Shown: positions 13,711 to 22,782 of the stretch, piece after piece
How the letters are laid out: the number at the start of each line of letters is the position of its first letter
Numbering within the stretch: position 1 is the stretch's first letter
Virus record (IMG/VR): IMGVR_UViG_3300042307_002248
Location: 1 to 29,967 of that record
Source of the DNA: a virus
Length of the DNA stretch: 29,967 bases
Direction: 5' to 3' (one strand)
The notes under the pieces: model-generated
The model's database searches: none
What the model was told of the DNA's origin: nothing
What the model saw: the letters and a program-made list of their open reading frames with translations, nothing else
Made by a program: the position numbers and the translations under genes

Positions 13711-15032
13711 GCGCGGAGCCTTTGACAACGTCAGTGGAGCCAACGGAGGCGGAGAAGCTTGCGGCTTATTTCGCCAAAGTACCGCGGTGGGATGAGCCTC
13801 TGGAGAAGGACCGTTTCCAGTTAATGTACGATCCCGTCAGTGGTCGTATCCCGGTCACGAGGCTAGAGAGTTGGAGGGATTTTAACGGGCTAGTGGAGGA
13901 TGCGGTTTTCAACAAGCCGGGGGTGCATCTGGTGTTTCGAGGGCACCGTCGCTTTGACTGGGGCCTTACGCCGACACTAGGCCGACTCACTAAAAATGGC
14001 ATCGTCACGAAAGAACTGGCTGACGAACAACTGGCGAAGTTTCGTCGTGCGATTCGTGGCCGGATCGAGGACCGAGCCCTGCTCGAACAGGACGACGATC
14101 GCCAGTGTGACGAACTCTGGGCGGTGGGTCAGCACCACGGATTGATGACGCCGCTCCTCGATTGGACCTACTCGCCCTACGTGGCGTTGTTCTTCGCTTT
14201 CGCAACACCGGATCCTCTGGGTGGCGAAAAGGAAAATCCGTATCGGGTGGTCTATTTACTGAATAAGAGCTTCGTGGATAACGACGACCTGTGTCCGGAC
14301 ATCCGCGTGTTGGAGCCGCGCAAGGACGACCACGGACGGCTCGTGAACCAAGCAGGACTGTTCACCTTTTCGCCCTACGATGCCACGCTTGAGAATAAGC
14401 TCGGGGATGTGCTTACTGATCCTGATTTTCCCGACGACGAACTCCGGTCTGCCGAGCGGCAACCGGACCCCAATGATCCGGACGATTTCAAGAGCTCCGA
14501 GCCGGGCATTCTTGCTAAGTATATCTGTAAAATCTACATCAAGAACGAAGATCGGGATGGATGCTTGCGGCACTTGCGCCGGATGAACGTCCACCATGCC
14601 AGCCTTTTCCCCGATTTGCTTGGTGCGGCCGAATTCTGCAATACGCTGATCTCCGACCAAGCCGCAGACGACCGTTTCGCTAAAGCAGAGCCCCCTGCAA
14701 CCCCGGCCGCCGCGGTGCAGACCGCACCTGCACCCACGGTGTCCGGTCCGCTTGCCGTCCAGCTCGCGGATATGCTGCGAACACCGCAAGTAGAGCCGGC
14801 ACGGCTGGTTACTCTAACGGAGGAGATTGCAGGACTACTAGGCAGACGTGCTGAGGAGACCGAGGAGCAACGTGCCGAACGGCTCCGCACAGTGCTCCCG
14901 GTGACATTACGCCGCAACGCCTATCCGGCGAATCAGCGGGAGGCAACGGTGCGGAAGCTTCTTGAGCTTTCGCAGCCGCTGGCCGGGCCTGACGCTTTTC
15001 CTGTCGGTATGAGGGAGGCATCCAATGGCTGA
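13707..15032 (+). CDS. FRG-domain protein inside the type I RM operon
   Basis: The 441-aa protein has an FRG domain, named for its conserved FRG motif, with LVFRGHRRFDWGLTPTLGR (about 75-93). The second block is GQHHGLMTPLLDWTYSPYVA (141-160) followed by ALFFAF. FRG domains occur in predicted phage-defence proteins; the enzymatic activity is not established to my knowledge. After about residue 320 a Pro/Ala-rich linker (PPATPAAAVQTAPAPT) leads to a helical, Arg/Glu-rich C-terminus. It overlaps hsdS by 4 nt and the TIR gene by 8 nt, so it must be co-translated with them. It may sense or act on disturbance of the restriction complex; this is inference. Confidence 0.85.
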   Translation: MSAEPLTTSVEPTEAEKLAAYFAKVPRWDEPLEKDRFQLMYDPVSGRIPVTRLESWRDFNGLVEDAVFNKPGVHLVFRGHRRFDWGLTPTLGRLTKNGIVTKELADEQLAKFRRAIRGRIEDRALLEQDDDRQCDELWAVGQHHGLMTPLLDWTYSPYVALFFAFATPDPLGGEKENPYRVVYLLNKSFVDNDDLCPDIRVLEPRKDDHGRLVNQAGLFTFSPYDATLENKLGDVLTDPDFPDDELRSAERQPDPNDPDDFKSSEPGILAKYICKIYIKNEDRDGCLRHLRRMNVHHASLFPDLLGAAEFCNTLISDQAADDRFAKAEPPATPAAAVQTAPAPTVSGPLAVQLADMLRTPQVEPARLVTLTEEIAGLLGRRAEETEEQRAERLRTVLPVTLRRNAYPANQREATVRKLLELSQPLAGPDAFPVGMREASNG

Positions 15033-16047
15033 AGTCACGTTTCCCAAGCCGGTCACGGAGGTAATTGCGACCCTGGCCAATATTTTCAGGCATCAGGGCA
15101 AAACGGAGCTGGTTGAGGTTTGCGAGAGCGCCCATGCCCGTTTCGACGAGACGAATTACGATAACTGGGACGGGGGCACCTACACGTGGGCCTTGCGGTT
15201 GGAGGTGCCAGTTCCTCTGTGGGCGTCCCTCGACCCGCGCCTCGCAAGCATAGAGAAAGAGCTCGGAGCTAAGCTGACCGTTTTAGCGCGGCAATATCCC
15301 CGGCACATCCTAGGGGAGGTGACCATTTCGCCCATCGCCCCCGGCGAAACTTCATTAGGGCAACGGATGACACCGTCGGATGCCGAAGTTCAACGAATCT
15401 GGCCGGTGAGCCGATTCCGGCTATTTTTGAGCCATCTTGCCGTGCACAAGGTCGCGGTGTCTCGGTTGAAGCAGGAACTGGCGTGGCGAGGCGTAGCGGC
15501 GTTTGTCGCGCACGAGGACATCGAGCCGAGCCTGGAGTGGCGCAACGAGATCGAATTGGGACTGCGCTCCATGCACGCCTTGGCGACGCTGTTGACGCCC
15601 GCATTTCGTGAGAGCCCTTGGACCGATCAGGAAGTCGGATGGGCGCTAGGTCGCGGTCTGTTGGTGTTGCCGGTAAGACTGGGGATAGATCCATATGGTT
15701 TCGGCGGGAAGTATCAGGGTGTGAGTGGAACTCTGGAACAACCGGCGGTGCTCGCGTCCGCGATAGTGGACGCCTTGTTGCTAAATCCACAAACGCACGG
15801 GGAAATGCGCCGCTCATTGGTGAGTAGCTTTGAGGCAGCGACATCCTTCCAGATGGCTAAGGCATTGAGGGTCTCATTCGGCGGTATTTCTGATTTTACC
15901 GATGACGAGAAAGAGCGGCTGCGGCGCGCATGTATTGAGAACGACCAAGTCAAAAATGCGTTCGGGGTTACCGAAGCAATTTTTCAAACTTTCGGGAAGC
16001 CGCTAGACAAAGCAAAAGCCGCTACCAGCGAAGCAATTCCATTCTAA
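15025..16047 (+). CDS. TIR-domain protein with an N-terminal 'DNWDGGTY' domain
   Basis: The 340-aa protein has an N-terminal domain (about 1-115) with the motif ETNYDNWDGGTYTWALRLE, which I have seen at the front of several predicted defence proteins. A TIR domain follows (about 130-250): RFRLFLSHLAVHKVAVSRL, GVAAFVAHEDIEPSLEWRNE, then LATLLTPAFRESPWTDQEVG and PVRLGIDPYGF. Glu175 in the WRNEI helix is the candidate catalytic residue of a TIR NADase. Bacterial TIR effectors typically deplete NAD+ or make signalling nucleotides upon infection. It sits between the FRG gene (8-nt overlap, GGGAGG before the ATG) and hsdR (12-nt gap). No transmembrane segment is seen. Activity is inferred from the family. 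Confidence 0.85.
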   Translation: MAEVTFPKPVTEVIATLANIFRHQGKTELVEVCESAHARFDETNYDNWDGGTYTWALRLEVPVPLWASLDPRLASIEKELGAKLTVLARQYPRHILGEVTISPIAPGETSLGQRMTPSDAEVQRIWPVSRFRLFLSHLAVHKVAVSRLKQELAWRGVAAFVAHEDIEPSLEWRNEIELGLRSMHALATLLTPAFRESPWTDQEVGWALGRGLLVLPVRLGIDPYGFGGKYQGVSGTLEQPAVLASAIVDALLLNPQTHGEMRRSLVSSFEAATSFQMAKALRVSFGGISDFTDDEKERLRRACIENDQVKNAFGVTEAIFQTFGKPLDKAKAATSEAIPF

Positions 16048-16059
16048 TTTACGCCGGAT

Positions 16060-19000
16060 ATGATTACCGAAGACCAACTTGAACAACAGTGCCTACGCTG
16101 GTTTGAAGACACTGGCTGGAATGTCGCGTTTGGCCCCGACATCGCGCATGATGGCGGGACACCTGAGCGCGAGAGCTATCGTGAGGTGGTTTTGGTCGGG
16201 AGGTTGGCGCGAGCCCTTGCGTCACTAAACCCGCAAATACCTCCGCCGGTTTTAGATGAGGCACTTCTACGATTATTAAAACTCGATCACCCGGTGGCGG
16301 AACAACGGAATCGCGATTTTCACCGGTTGCTATTGAATGGGTTGGCGGTGTCGTGGCGGCAGGGCGACGACGTGAAACATGATCACGCCCGCTTGGTTGA
16401 TTTCACAAAACCGGACGCGAATGAATTTCTGGTCGTCAACCAGTTTGCGATTCGTGGCCCGCAGAAAACGCGGCGGCCGGACATCGTGGTGTTTGTAAAC
16501 GGACTGCCACTTTCGATCATCGAGCTGAAAAATCCTACTGATGAAAACGCCGACGTGTGGAAGGCATATCATCAACTCCAGACCTACAAGGAGGAGGTGC
16601 CGGATATTTTTAACTATAACGAAGCACTGATCGTCAGCGACGGGTTCACGGCGCGCGTCGGCTCACTTACATCGGACCAAGGGCGCTTTCTCCCATGGCG
16701 AACGGTGAAAAACGAGGACGACAAACCGGTGGTAGAGTATGAAATCGAGAAGATCATACGTGGATTTTTTGACCGCGCCCTCTTCCTCGACTATCTCAAA
16801 CACTTTATCCTGTTCGAGCAGGATGGGGATCGGTTGGTAAAGAAGATTGCGGGCTATCACCAGTTCCACGCTGTTCGCGAAGCTGTTCGGGTGACCGTCA
16901 TCGCCGCGCAGGCTGCCGCATCTGATTCAGTCGAAGAGCCGCGCGCGTCTTATGGTACTGAGGTCGTGCCCGGCTCGCGCAAGGCAGGCGTGGTCTGGCA
17001 CACCCAAGGTTCGGGCAAAAGCATCTCCATGGTCTGCTACGCCGGAAAACTCATCCAGCAGGCAGAGATGAAGAACCCGACCATCGTCGTCGTGACTGAC
17101 CGCAACGATCTCGACGGCCAACTTTATGAAACCTTCTGTCAGGCGCAGGAGCTCCTCAAGCAGACGCCCGAGCAAGCCGACAGTCGTGAAGAATTGCGCC
17201 AGAAACTCGCCTCTCGTCAGGCCGGCGGCATTATTTTTACAACGGTCCAAAAGTTCTCCCTCGATGAGGGAGAAAACGAAAAACACCCCGTGCTCTGTGA
17301 GCGCAGTAATGTGGTGGTGATCTCCGACGAAGCCCACCGTAGCCAATACGGGCTTAAAGCCCGGCTCGTGAACGTCCGGGACAAGGACACCAAACTGATC
17401 ACCGGAAAAAAGTATGTTTATGGCTTCGCGAAATATATGCGCGATGCACTGCCCGAGGCGTCCTTTATTGGCTTCACCGGTACGCCGATCGATAAAGGCG
17501 ACCACGACACGCGCGCTGTGTTCGGCGACTACGTCAGCGTTTACGACATCCAGGACGCAGTGGAAGATGGTGCCACGGTGGAGATTTTCTACGAGAGCCG
17601 TCTGGCTAAACTCGACGTCAACCGTGAAGAGATCGAAAAGCTATGCGCGGAGGTTGAGGAAGTCGTCGAGGACGAGGAAGACCTGGCCCTACGCGAAAGG
17701 ACTAAGGGGATCTGGTCTACCCTCGAAAAACTCGTCGGAGCCAAAGAGCGTACCGAGGAAATTGCCGCCGATCTGGTAAAGCATTTCGAAGCGCGCAACG
17801 CAGTGATCACCGGCAAGGCCATGATTGTAGGCATGAGTCGCGAAATCTGCGCCCGGCTCTACGCGGCAATCATTAAGCTGCGCCCGGACTGGCATAGCGA
17901 TGACATCGAAAAAGGTGTGATCAAGGTGGTGATGACCGGCACCGCGTCGGACATCGCCGCCGTACGCCCACATGCAACGACCAAGCGGCAGAAAAAACGC
18001 CTAGAAAAACGATTCAAGAACCCCACTGATCCGCTCAGCCTCGTAATCGTGCGAGACATGTGGCTGACCGGTTTTGACGCCCCGTGTTGCCATACGATGT
18101 ATGTCGATAAGCCGATGAAGGGGCACAATCTCATGCAGGCCATTGCCCGTGTGAACCGGGTCTTCAAGGATAAACCCGGCGGTCTTGTGGTGGACTACAT
18201 TGGGATCACCAACGATTTAAAGCTGGCGCTCAAGGTCTACGCTGAATCCAAGGGGCGCGGAGAGCCTAGCCAATCGAACAAGACCGGAGCAAAAGCCCTG
18301 CCGAAACTCCTTTCCAGCCTCGACGCGTGTCGCGGGCTCTTTCACGGCTTCGACTACTCGGCGTATCGCATCGACCCCATGGCGTTACTGGTGCCGGCGG
18401 CAAACCACATCCTTGATGTCAAAAAGTTGCCCGACGGTAAAAAGCGGTTTCTTGATTTAGTTGCGGAAATCACAAGCGCCTTTGCCCTTTGCGGTACACT
18501 CGACGAAGTGGCTGAGCTGAAAACTGAAATCGCGTTTTTTTCAGCGGTAAAGGCAGCCATCGTTAAATATACCACAGTCGACCGGAAGCGCACGGAGGCA
18601 GAGAAAAACACCACGCTGCGCCGCATCCTCGACAACGCTATAATCTCCGAAGGCGTAGCCGACATTTTCGCACTCGCTGGCCTGAACAAGCCTAACATAG
18701 GCCTTCTTTCGACGGATTTCTTGCAAGACGTTCGCAACATGCCGCAGAAGAACCTTGCGGTGGAGCTGCTTGAGAAACTCCTGCGTGATGAGATCAAAGC
18801 CCATACGCGGTCCAACGTGGTTTTGCAGAAAAAATTCGGTGACCGCCTGATGGAAGCCCTGCGCAAGTACCACAACCGAGCGATCGAAACCGCCCAGGTG
18901 ATCGAGGAGCTCCTCAAGATGGCCGGTGACTTTAAGGAAGCGCTGAACCGCAATGACGAGCTGGGACTAGGGTCGGATGAAATCGCTTTTTACGACGCCT

Positions 19001-19251
19001 TGGCGGAGCGTCCGGAAGTGTTGCGTACGATGGGCGATTTGACGCTTAAGCAGCTCGCGACCGAACTCACCGAGCAACTCCGTAACAGCACGTCGGTTGA
19101 TTGGCAGGTTCGAGAGAGTGTGCGGGCCAAGATGCGAATTTTGATCAAACGGCTGCTGCGAAAATATAAATACCCACCGGACGGACAGGACGAAGCGGTC
19201 GCGCGCGTCATCGAGCAAGCTGAGGCGCTGGCGGATGTGTGGAGTAAATAA
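16060..19251 (+). CDS. hsdR: Type I restriction-modification system, restriction/translocase subunit R
   Basis: The 1063-aa protein cleaves unmodified DNA after ATP-driven translocation, in complex with HsdM and HsdS. The N-terminal nuclease has RRPDIVVFVNG (Asp141) and SIIELKNP (Glu155, Lys157). Helicase motif I is HTQGSGKS (314-321), motif II is SDEAHRSQYG (DEAH at 423-426), and motif III is FTGTP (472-476). The second RecA lobe includes RDMWLTGFDAP and MQAIARVNRVF. The C-terminal helical part contacts HsdM. The length is normal and no damage is visible. The ATG at 16060 follows the TIR gene by 12 nt. Confidence 0.96.
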   Translation: MITEDQLEQQCLRWFEDTGWNVAFGPDIAHDGGTPERESYREVVLVGRLARALASLNPQIPPPVLDEALLRLLKLDHPVAEQRNRDFHRLLLNGLAVSWRQGDDVKHDHARLVDFTKPDANEFLVVNQFAIRGPQKTRRPDIVVFVNGLPLSIIELKNPTDENADVWKAYHQLQTYKEEVPDIFNYNEALIVSDGFTARVGSLTSDQGRFLPWRTVKNEDDKPVVEYEIEKIIRGFFDRALFLDYLKHFILFEQDGDRLVKKIAGYHQFHAVREAVRVTVIAAQAAASDSVEEPRASYGTEVVPGSRKAGVVWHTQGSGKSISMVCYAGKLIQQAEMKNPTIVVVTDRNDLDGQLYETFCQAQELLKQTPEQADSREELRQKLASRQAGGIIFTTVQKFSLDEGENEKHPVLCERSNVVVISDEAHRSQYGLKARLVNVRDKDTKLITGKKYVYGFAKYMRDALPEASFIGFTGTPIDKGDHDTRAVFGDYVSVYDIQDAVEDGATVEIFYESRLAKLDVNREEIEKLCAEVEEVVEDEEDLALRERTKGIWSTLEKLVGAKERTEEIAADLVKHFEARNAVITGKAMIVGMSREICARLYAAIIKLRPDWHSDDIEKGVIKVVMTGTASDIAAVRPHATTKRQKKRLEKRFKNPTDPLSLVIVRDMWLTGFDAPCCHTMYVDKPMKGHNLMQAIARVNRVFKDKPGGLVVDYIGITNDLKLALKVYAESKGRGEPSQSNKTGAKALPKLLSSLDACRGLFHGFDYSAYRIDPMALLVPAANHILDVKKLPDGKKRFLDLVAEITSAFALCGTLDEVAELKTEIAFFSAVKAAIVKYTTVDRKRTEAEKNTTLRRILDNAIISEGVADIFALAGLNKPNIGLLSTDFLQDVRNMPQKNLAVELLEKLLRDEIKAHTRSNVVLQKKFGDRLMEALRKYHNRAIETAQVIEELLKMAGDFKEALNRNDELGLGSDEIAFYDALAERPEVLRTMGDLTLKQLATELTEQLRNSTSVDWQVRESVRAKMRILIKRLLRKYKYPPDGQDEAVARVIEQAEALADVWSK

Positions 19252-19265
19252 ACCGGAGAATTTAT

Positions 19266-21167
19266 ATGACCAAACCTTTAGTTAGTTTCGACTCATTCCG
19301 TGCCGAGTGGCTTGCAGAAATCAAGGCCGGTAATCCATCGACTACGGCGAAGGGGCATCGCTTTACGCACAAGCTGATGACCGAGTGGCTCGACCTACCT
19401 GAAAACGGTCCGGAGTTGATCTATTGTGATGGAGCCGGAGACGGCGGGATTGATCTCGCCGTCTTGTTAAAGTCCGAGGATTCCAATGACGACACCATCA
19501 GCGGAGACACGTGGTATCTCGTGCAGGGTAAATACGGGACGGCGTTTACCGGAGAGGACACACTGATAAAAGAAGCCCGCAAAGTATTTGAGACCTTGTC
19601 GGGTGCGCGCCCTAGATTGCACTCGCTGGCTGAGGGATTGGTTGAGCGGCTGCGCATTTTTATGAAGTCGGCGTCGGAGCGGGATCGGCTCGTCCTCATT
19701 TTCGCTACCGTAGAACCCTTAACGCCGACAGAGCGGGATGCATTGGATGATGTGCAAACGCTAGGTCGCAAGCGGTTGGGCGCGTTTTTCAACGTCGAGG
19801 CGGTTTCAGTTGAAACAATCTTTGAAAACTTGGGAGACACGCCCACTGAGCCAGCAATTGGGCCAATTGATCTGGTCGCAGAGTTTGCCAGTTCCGGTGA
19901 ACATCTGTGGGTCGGCACGGTACGCTTGCGCAGCATCTACGAATTCCTCCAAGGCTACCGGGCGAAGTCAGGAGAACTTGATCGAATCTACGAAAAAAAT
20001 GTGAGGCGTTATCTAGGCGGACGCCGCAAGGTAAACGAGGCGATTCGGAACACTCTAGAGGATCAGCCCGAGCATTTCGGTTTGTTTAATAACGGTATCA
20101 CAATCGTCGCGCAGAAGGTGGATTCGGCTGCGGATAAGTTAGGGTTGACCACGCCTTACATTGTAAACGGGTGCCAAACCACGCGTACTCTTTGGGACGT
20201 GTTAGATCGACGGCTAGATGCTGGCGGAACAGGTGAGAACCCAGAGCTAAAAGCTTGGATAAAGCAACTCGATCACGGGTGTGTCGTGGTTAAAGTCGTG
20301 CAGGTTAACGAATCGAACGGAGCCTTGCTGACTGAAATCACCCGATTTACGAACAGTCAGAACTCTGTGACAGAAAAAGACTTTTTGGCGCTGACCGGCG
20401 ATTTCAAGACGTGGGCACGCGAGATGGCCGAGACGCATTGTATATTCTTGGAGATTCAACGCGGTGGGTGGGACTCGCAGAAAGCCTACCAGAAACAACA
20501 CCCTGAAACGCCCCAATTTAAGTCGGCGGCCAGCGCGTTCGGGTTGATGAAAGTCTATGGTGCCGGATGGCTGGAAGAGCCAGGCACAGCTTGGGGGAAA
20601 AACCCTCCGTTCTTGCCTGGTGGCACGATCTATAATGCCATCGTCAATCGAACTGATGGAAGCGAACGGGCATTTGGCGTAGAGGATTTCTATGCCGCAT
20701 ACTTGTTGGATACAGAGGCGGATCGGCTCAAATTTGGCCGTGGTGCGCAAACGCCAACCCGCGGATCGAGCCGGTATCTATTCTGTTTCGTCGTGATTTC
20801 ACTGCTCAAGGGCGTGATGTCGGCCGAGGGCATGGCAACGACTCATGAGCATATCACGAATGCAGTCATAAAAATCCTTTCCGCGAAGGATCGAGGCGCG
20901 GCGGAAGCACTATGTGACGATGCTGCTAACCTAATCGACGAATACCTTACGCAGGGCCAGCCCGAATCCACAAACACCGTAGAGAAAGAACCTGGGTTCG
21001 GTGGTGACCTAAATCAGTTCCTAAAATCGGATAAGTTGGCCAAGCCCACAGGCTCGTCCCCCAAATTGCTTACCCTCATAGCCGAATTCCGCAGAACTAT
21101 GTCGCGGGCCTCGAATGGGCAACCGTCGCCTCGATCTATAATTAAGAGCATTATAACCGCCGAATAG
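19266..21167 (+). CDS. AIPR-family abortive-infection protein with an N-terminal nuclease-like motif
   Basis: This 633-aa protein belongs to the AIPR (abortive infection phage resistance) family. The family core is visible as LFNNGITIVAQKV (273-285), YIVNGCQTTRTLWDVL (298-313) and ITRFTNSQNSVTEKDF (358-373). The N-terminal part has DGAGDGGIDLAV (Asp63) and WYLVQGKYG (Gln87, Lys89), the arrangement of Mrr-like PD-(D/E)XK nucleases, so it may cut nucleic acid. An AGGAG-like site (CCGGAGAAT) precedes the ATG, and hsdR ends 14 nt upstream. AIPR genes are often found beside restriction systems. Here the spacing suggests a true operon member. Confidence 0.85.
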   Translation: MTKPLVSFDSFRAEWLAEIKAGNPSTTAKGHRFTHKLMTEWLDLPENGPELIYCDGAGDGGIDLAVLLKSEDSNDDTISGDTWYLVQGKYGTAFTGEDTLIKEARKVFETLSGARPRLHSLAEGLVERLRIFMKSASERDRLVLIFATVEPLTPTERDALDDVQTLGRKRLGAFFNVEAVSVETIFENLGDTPTEPAIGPIDLVAEFASSGEHLWVGTVRLRSIYEFLQGYRAKSGELDRIYEKNVRRYLGGRRKVNEAIRNTLEDQPEHFGLFNNGITIVAQKVDSAADKLGLTTPYIVNGCQTTRTLWDVLDRRLDAGGTGENPELKAWIKQLDHGCVVVKVVQVNESNGALLTEITRFTNSQNSVTEKDFLALTGDFKTWAREMAETHCIFLEIQRGGWDSQKAYQKQHPETPQFKSAASAFGLMKVYGAGWLEEPGTAWGKNPPFLPGGTIYNAIVNRTDGSERAFGVEDFYAAYLLDTEADRLKFGRGAQTPTRGSSRYLFCFVVISLLKGVMSAEGMATTHEHITNAVIKILSAKDRGAAEALCDDAANLIDEYLTQGQPESTNTVEKEPGFGGDLNQFLKSDKLAKPTGSSPKLLTLIAEFRRTMSRASNGQPSPRSIIKSIITAE

Positions 21168-21191
21168 TCGGACGGGATTGTAAAACCATCC

Positions 21192-21902
21192 ATGAAAACC
21201 ATTTACAACCTCTACTGTGACGAGAGCTGTCACCTCGAACACGATCACCAGAAGGCGATGGTGCTGGGAGTTGTTTGGTGCCCGGAGGACAAGGCGCGTG
21301 CGATTGCCGAGCGACTGCGTGAAATCAAACAGGCGCACGGATTATCTGCCACATTCGAGGCGAAGTGGACGAAGGTCTCGCCGGCGAAAGTAGATTATTA
21401 CCTAGCGGTCATCGACTATTTCTTCGACGCCGACGATTTGCATTATCGTGCGTTGGTGGTGCCGGATAAGTCGAAGCTTACCCATGACAAGTTCGGGCAT
21501 GATCACGACACCTGGTACTACAAAATGTATTTCCAGCTTCTCAGTGTGCTGTTTAACCCGGATTCCCATTACCGTATATACTTAGACATCAAGGACACGG
21601 TTGGCAGTGCGAAGGTGACGAAACTCCATGATGTGCTTTGCAAGAGTCAGTATGATTTTGACCGACAAATTATCGAACGGGTGCAGACCGTGCGGAGCCA
21701 TGAGATTGAGCAACTCCAGGTGTGTGATCTACTCTCCGGGGCCTTGGCCTACGTGCATCGCGGACTTACGGGGAGTGCCGCCAAACAACAGTTGATCGAG
21801 CGGATTAAGCACCGGTCGGGATTGCAGCTGACCCGCAACACGCTGCTGCGGGCGCGGAAGTTCAACCTGTTTTGCTGGGAGGCAGGGCAGCCAAGCGTAT
21901 GA
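21192..21902 (+). CDS. DUF3800-family protein
   Basis: The 236-aa protein shows the DUF3800 pattern: an N-terminal strand with an acidic motif (YNLYCDESCH; Asp10, Glu11), a central RIYLDIKDT strand, and a C-terminal QLQVCDLLSGALAY helix (Asp179). The layout suggests an RNase H-like metal-dependent fold, but no activity is established to my knowledge. DUF3800 genes are common in mobile and defence regions. It begins 24 nt after the AIPR stop and its TGA overlaps the next ATG (ATGA), which pairs it with the following small gene. Confidence 0.85.
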   Translation: MKTIYNLYCDESCHLEHDHQKAMVLGVVWCPEDKARAIAERLREIKQAHGLSATFEAKWTKVSPAKVDYYLAVIDYFFDADDLHYRALVVPDKSKLTHDKFGHDHDTWYYKMYFQLLSVLFNPDSHYRIYLDIKDTVGSAKVTKLHDVLCKSQYDFDRQIIERVQTVRSHEIEQLQVCDLLSGALAYVHRGLTGSAAKQQLIERIKHRSGLQLTRNTLLRARKFNLFCWEAGQPSV

Positions 21903-22399
21903 GCGAACTACCCGCATTGGTGGAAGTGGATGATTTTCCCGGTGAGGATTTTGTCGCGCGTTTTAGAGCCTATCTGGACGGCATCTACGGGATTTACCTG
22001 AGCGAAGTCGCGCGAGGTGGGCTTACGTTTAAAGGCCAAAAGGTGAGTTGCCGGTTTCAACCCGAGACCTTCGGCAAGCATTACGCCTTTTGGCACATGA
22101 TGCAGGAAGGGCGTATAGAGGACGACCGGACGGCCGATCCCGAGCGCTGCAAGCGGGTGCGGTGGATTGCGTGGGTGATCAAGGCCGCAGAGGCCGCTGA
22201 TCCGCGGGTGAAGGTGTTTCCAGAACAGAAACGCGGTACGGATCAGCCGTGGGCGCTCTGGATGGAGGAGGCGAATTACGTAGTGATTCTATGGGAGCGT
22301 AACGGCTACTATTTGTTGAAAACCGCGTTTCCCGTCAGCTACGCAGGAACACTCAAGGCGTTGAAGCGGGACTGGATGCTCCATAACCAAGGCCGCTAA
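21899..22399 (+). CDS. Unrecognised protein, possible RelE/Barnase-fold nuclease
   Basis: The 166-aa protein begins MSELPALVEVDDFPGEDFVA at ATG 21899, overlapping the DUF3800 stop by 4 nt. A longer frame from 21872 would overlap that gene by 31 nt and is less likely. Its end (EANYVVILWERNGYYLLKTA, then FPVSYAGTLKALKRDW) has the alternating strand and helix pattern of small RelE/colicin/Barnase-like RNases. This is a weak resemblance only. A mid-region WHMM...ERCKRVRWIAWV precedes it. The two genes look like a pair at the end of the defence operon; toxin or partner of DUF3800 are both possible. Confidence 0.6.
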   Translation: MSELPALVEVDDFPGEDFVARFRAYLDGIYGIYLSEVARGGLTFKGQKVSCRFQPETFGKHYAFWHMMQEGRIEDDRTADPERCKRVRWIAWVIKAAEAADPRVKVFPEQKRGTDQPWALWMEEANYVVILWERNGYYLLKTAFPVSYAGTLKALKRDWMLHNQGR

Positions 22400-22406
22400 A
22401 AAGACT

Positions 22407-22435
22407 GAAACCGCCTCCTTTAGAGAGACGGCTTC
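22407..22435 (+). terminator. Possible terminator hairpin after the defence operon
   Basis: GAAACCGCCTC (22407-22417) pairs with GAGACGGCTTC (22425-22435) allowing two non-Watson-Crick positions, with a 7-nt loop. No clear U-tract follows, so efficiency is doubtful. The remaining gap to 22550 holds no gene; GGGTCAA near 22465 and TTGACCC near 22543 are complementary. Confidence 0.4.
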
Positions 22436-22550
22436 GAAAATTCCTTTCACACATGGTGAATGAACAGGGTCAACATCGGCACTTTTTCCGGAAAATCAAG
22501 TTTTTCGTGTTACTCGCAACTGGACAATGGGTTGAGAGTAATTGACCCGG

Positions 22551-22745
22551 TCAGGGTTTGAAGGAGTCGTTGGGTTTGCCGTCGTCGGCGAGGTCACCGA
22601 AGTGGTTCACGGCGTCTTTGAGTAGGGAGGCGGCGGCAAAGACGGTCAGGCCGATGGGCGTGCCGGACAGGGGGCCGGCGATGGTGAGGGCGAGGCCAGC
22701 GGCTTTGCCAAGGAAGGAGAGGATGCGGAGGAGTTTGGTGGGCAT
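22551..22745 (-). CDS. Small hydrophobic phage protein (intact copy)
   Basis: The 64-aa protein from ATG 22745 starts MPTKLLRILSFLGKAAGLAL and continues TIAGPLSG, then GLTVFAAASLLKDAV. The two hydrophobic stretches (about 5-25 and 31-43) suggest a membrane-associated protein. It lies at the end of the phage head gene run and could be a holin-like or accessory protein; no family recognised. An AGGGAGG site precedes the ATG, and GTTGACAC ends 14 nt before it. Its first 28 codons were copied into the chimeric ORF at 1575. It is the last phage gene before the defence island. Confidence 0.6.
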   Translation of the reverse strand: MPTKLLRILSFLGKAAGLALTIAGPLSGTPIGLTVFAAASLLKDAVNHFGDLADDGKPNDSFKP

Positions 22746-22759
22746 ACCTCCCTGGAACG

Positions 22760-22767
22760 GTGTCAAC
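22760..22767 (-). promoter_or_regulatory. GTTGACAC box before the small phage gene
   Basis: The box ends 14 nt before ATG 22745, with a good ribosome-binding site (AGGGAGG) in between. Here, therefore, the box is not a substitute for the ribosome-binding site. Confidence 0.5.
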
Positions 22768-22782
22768 CGGCGGACGGATTTC

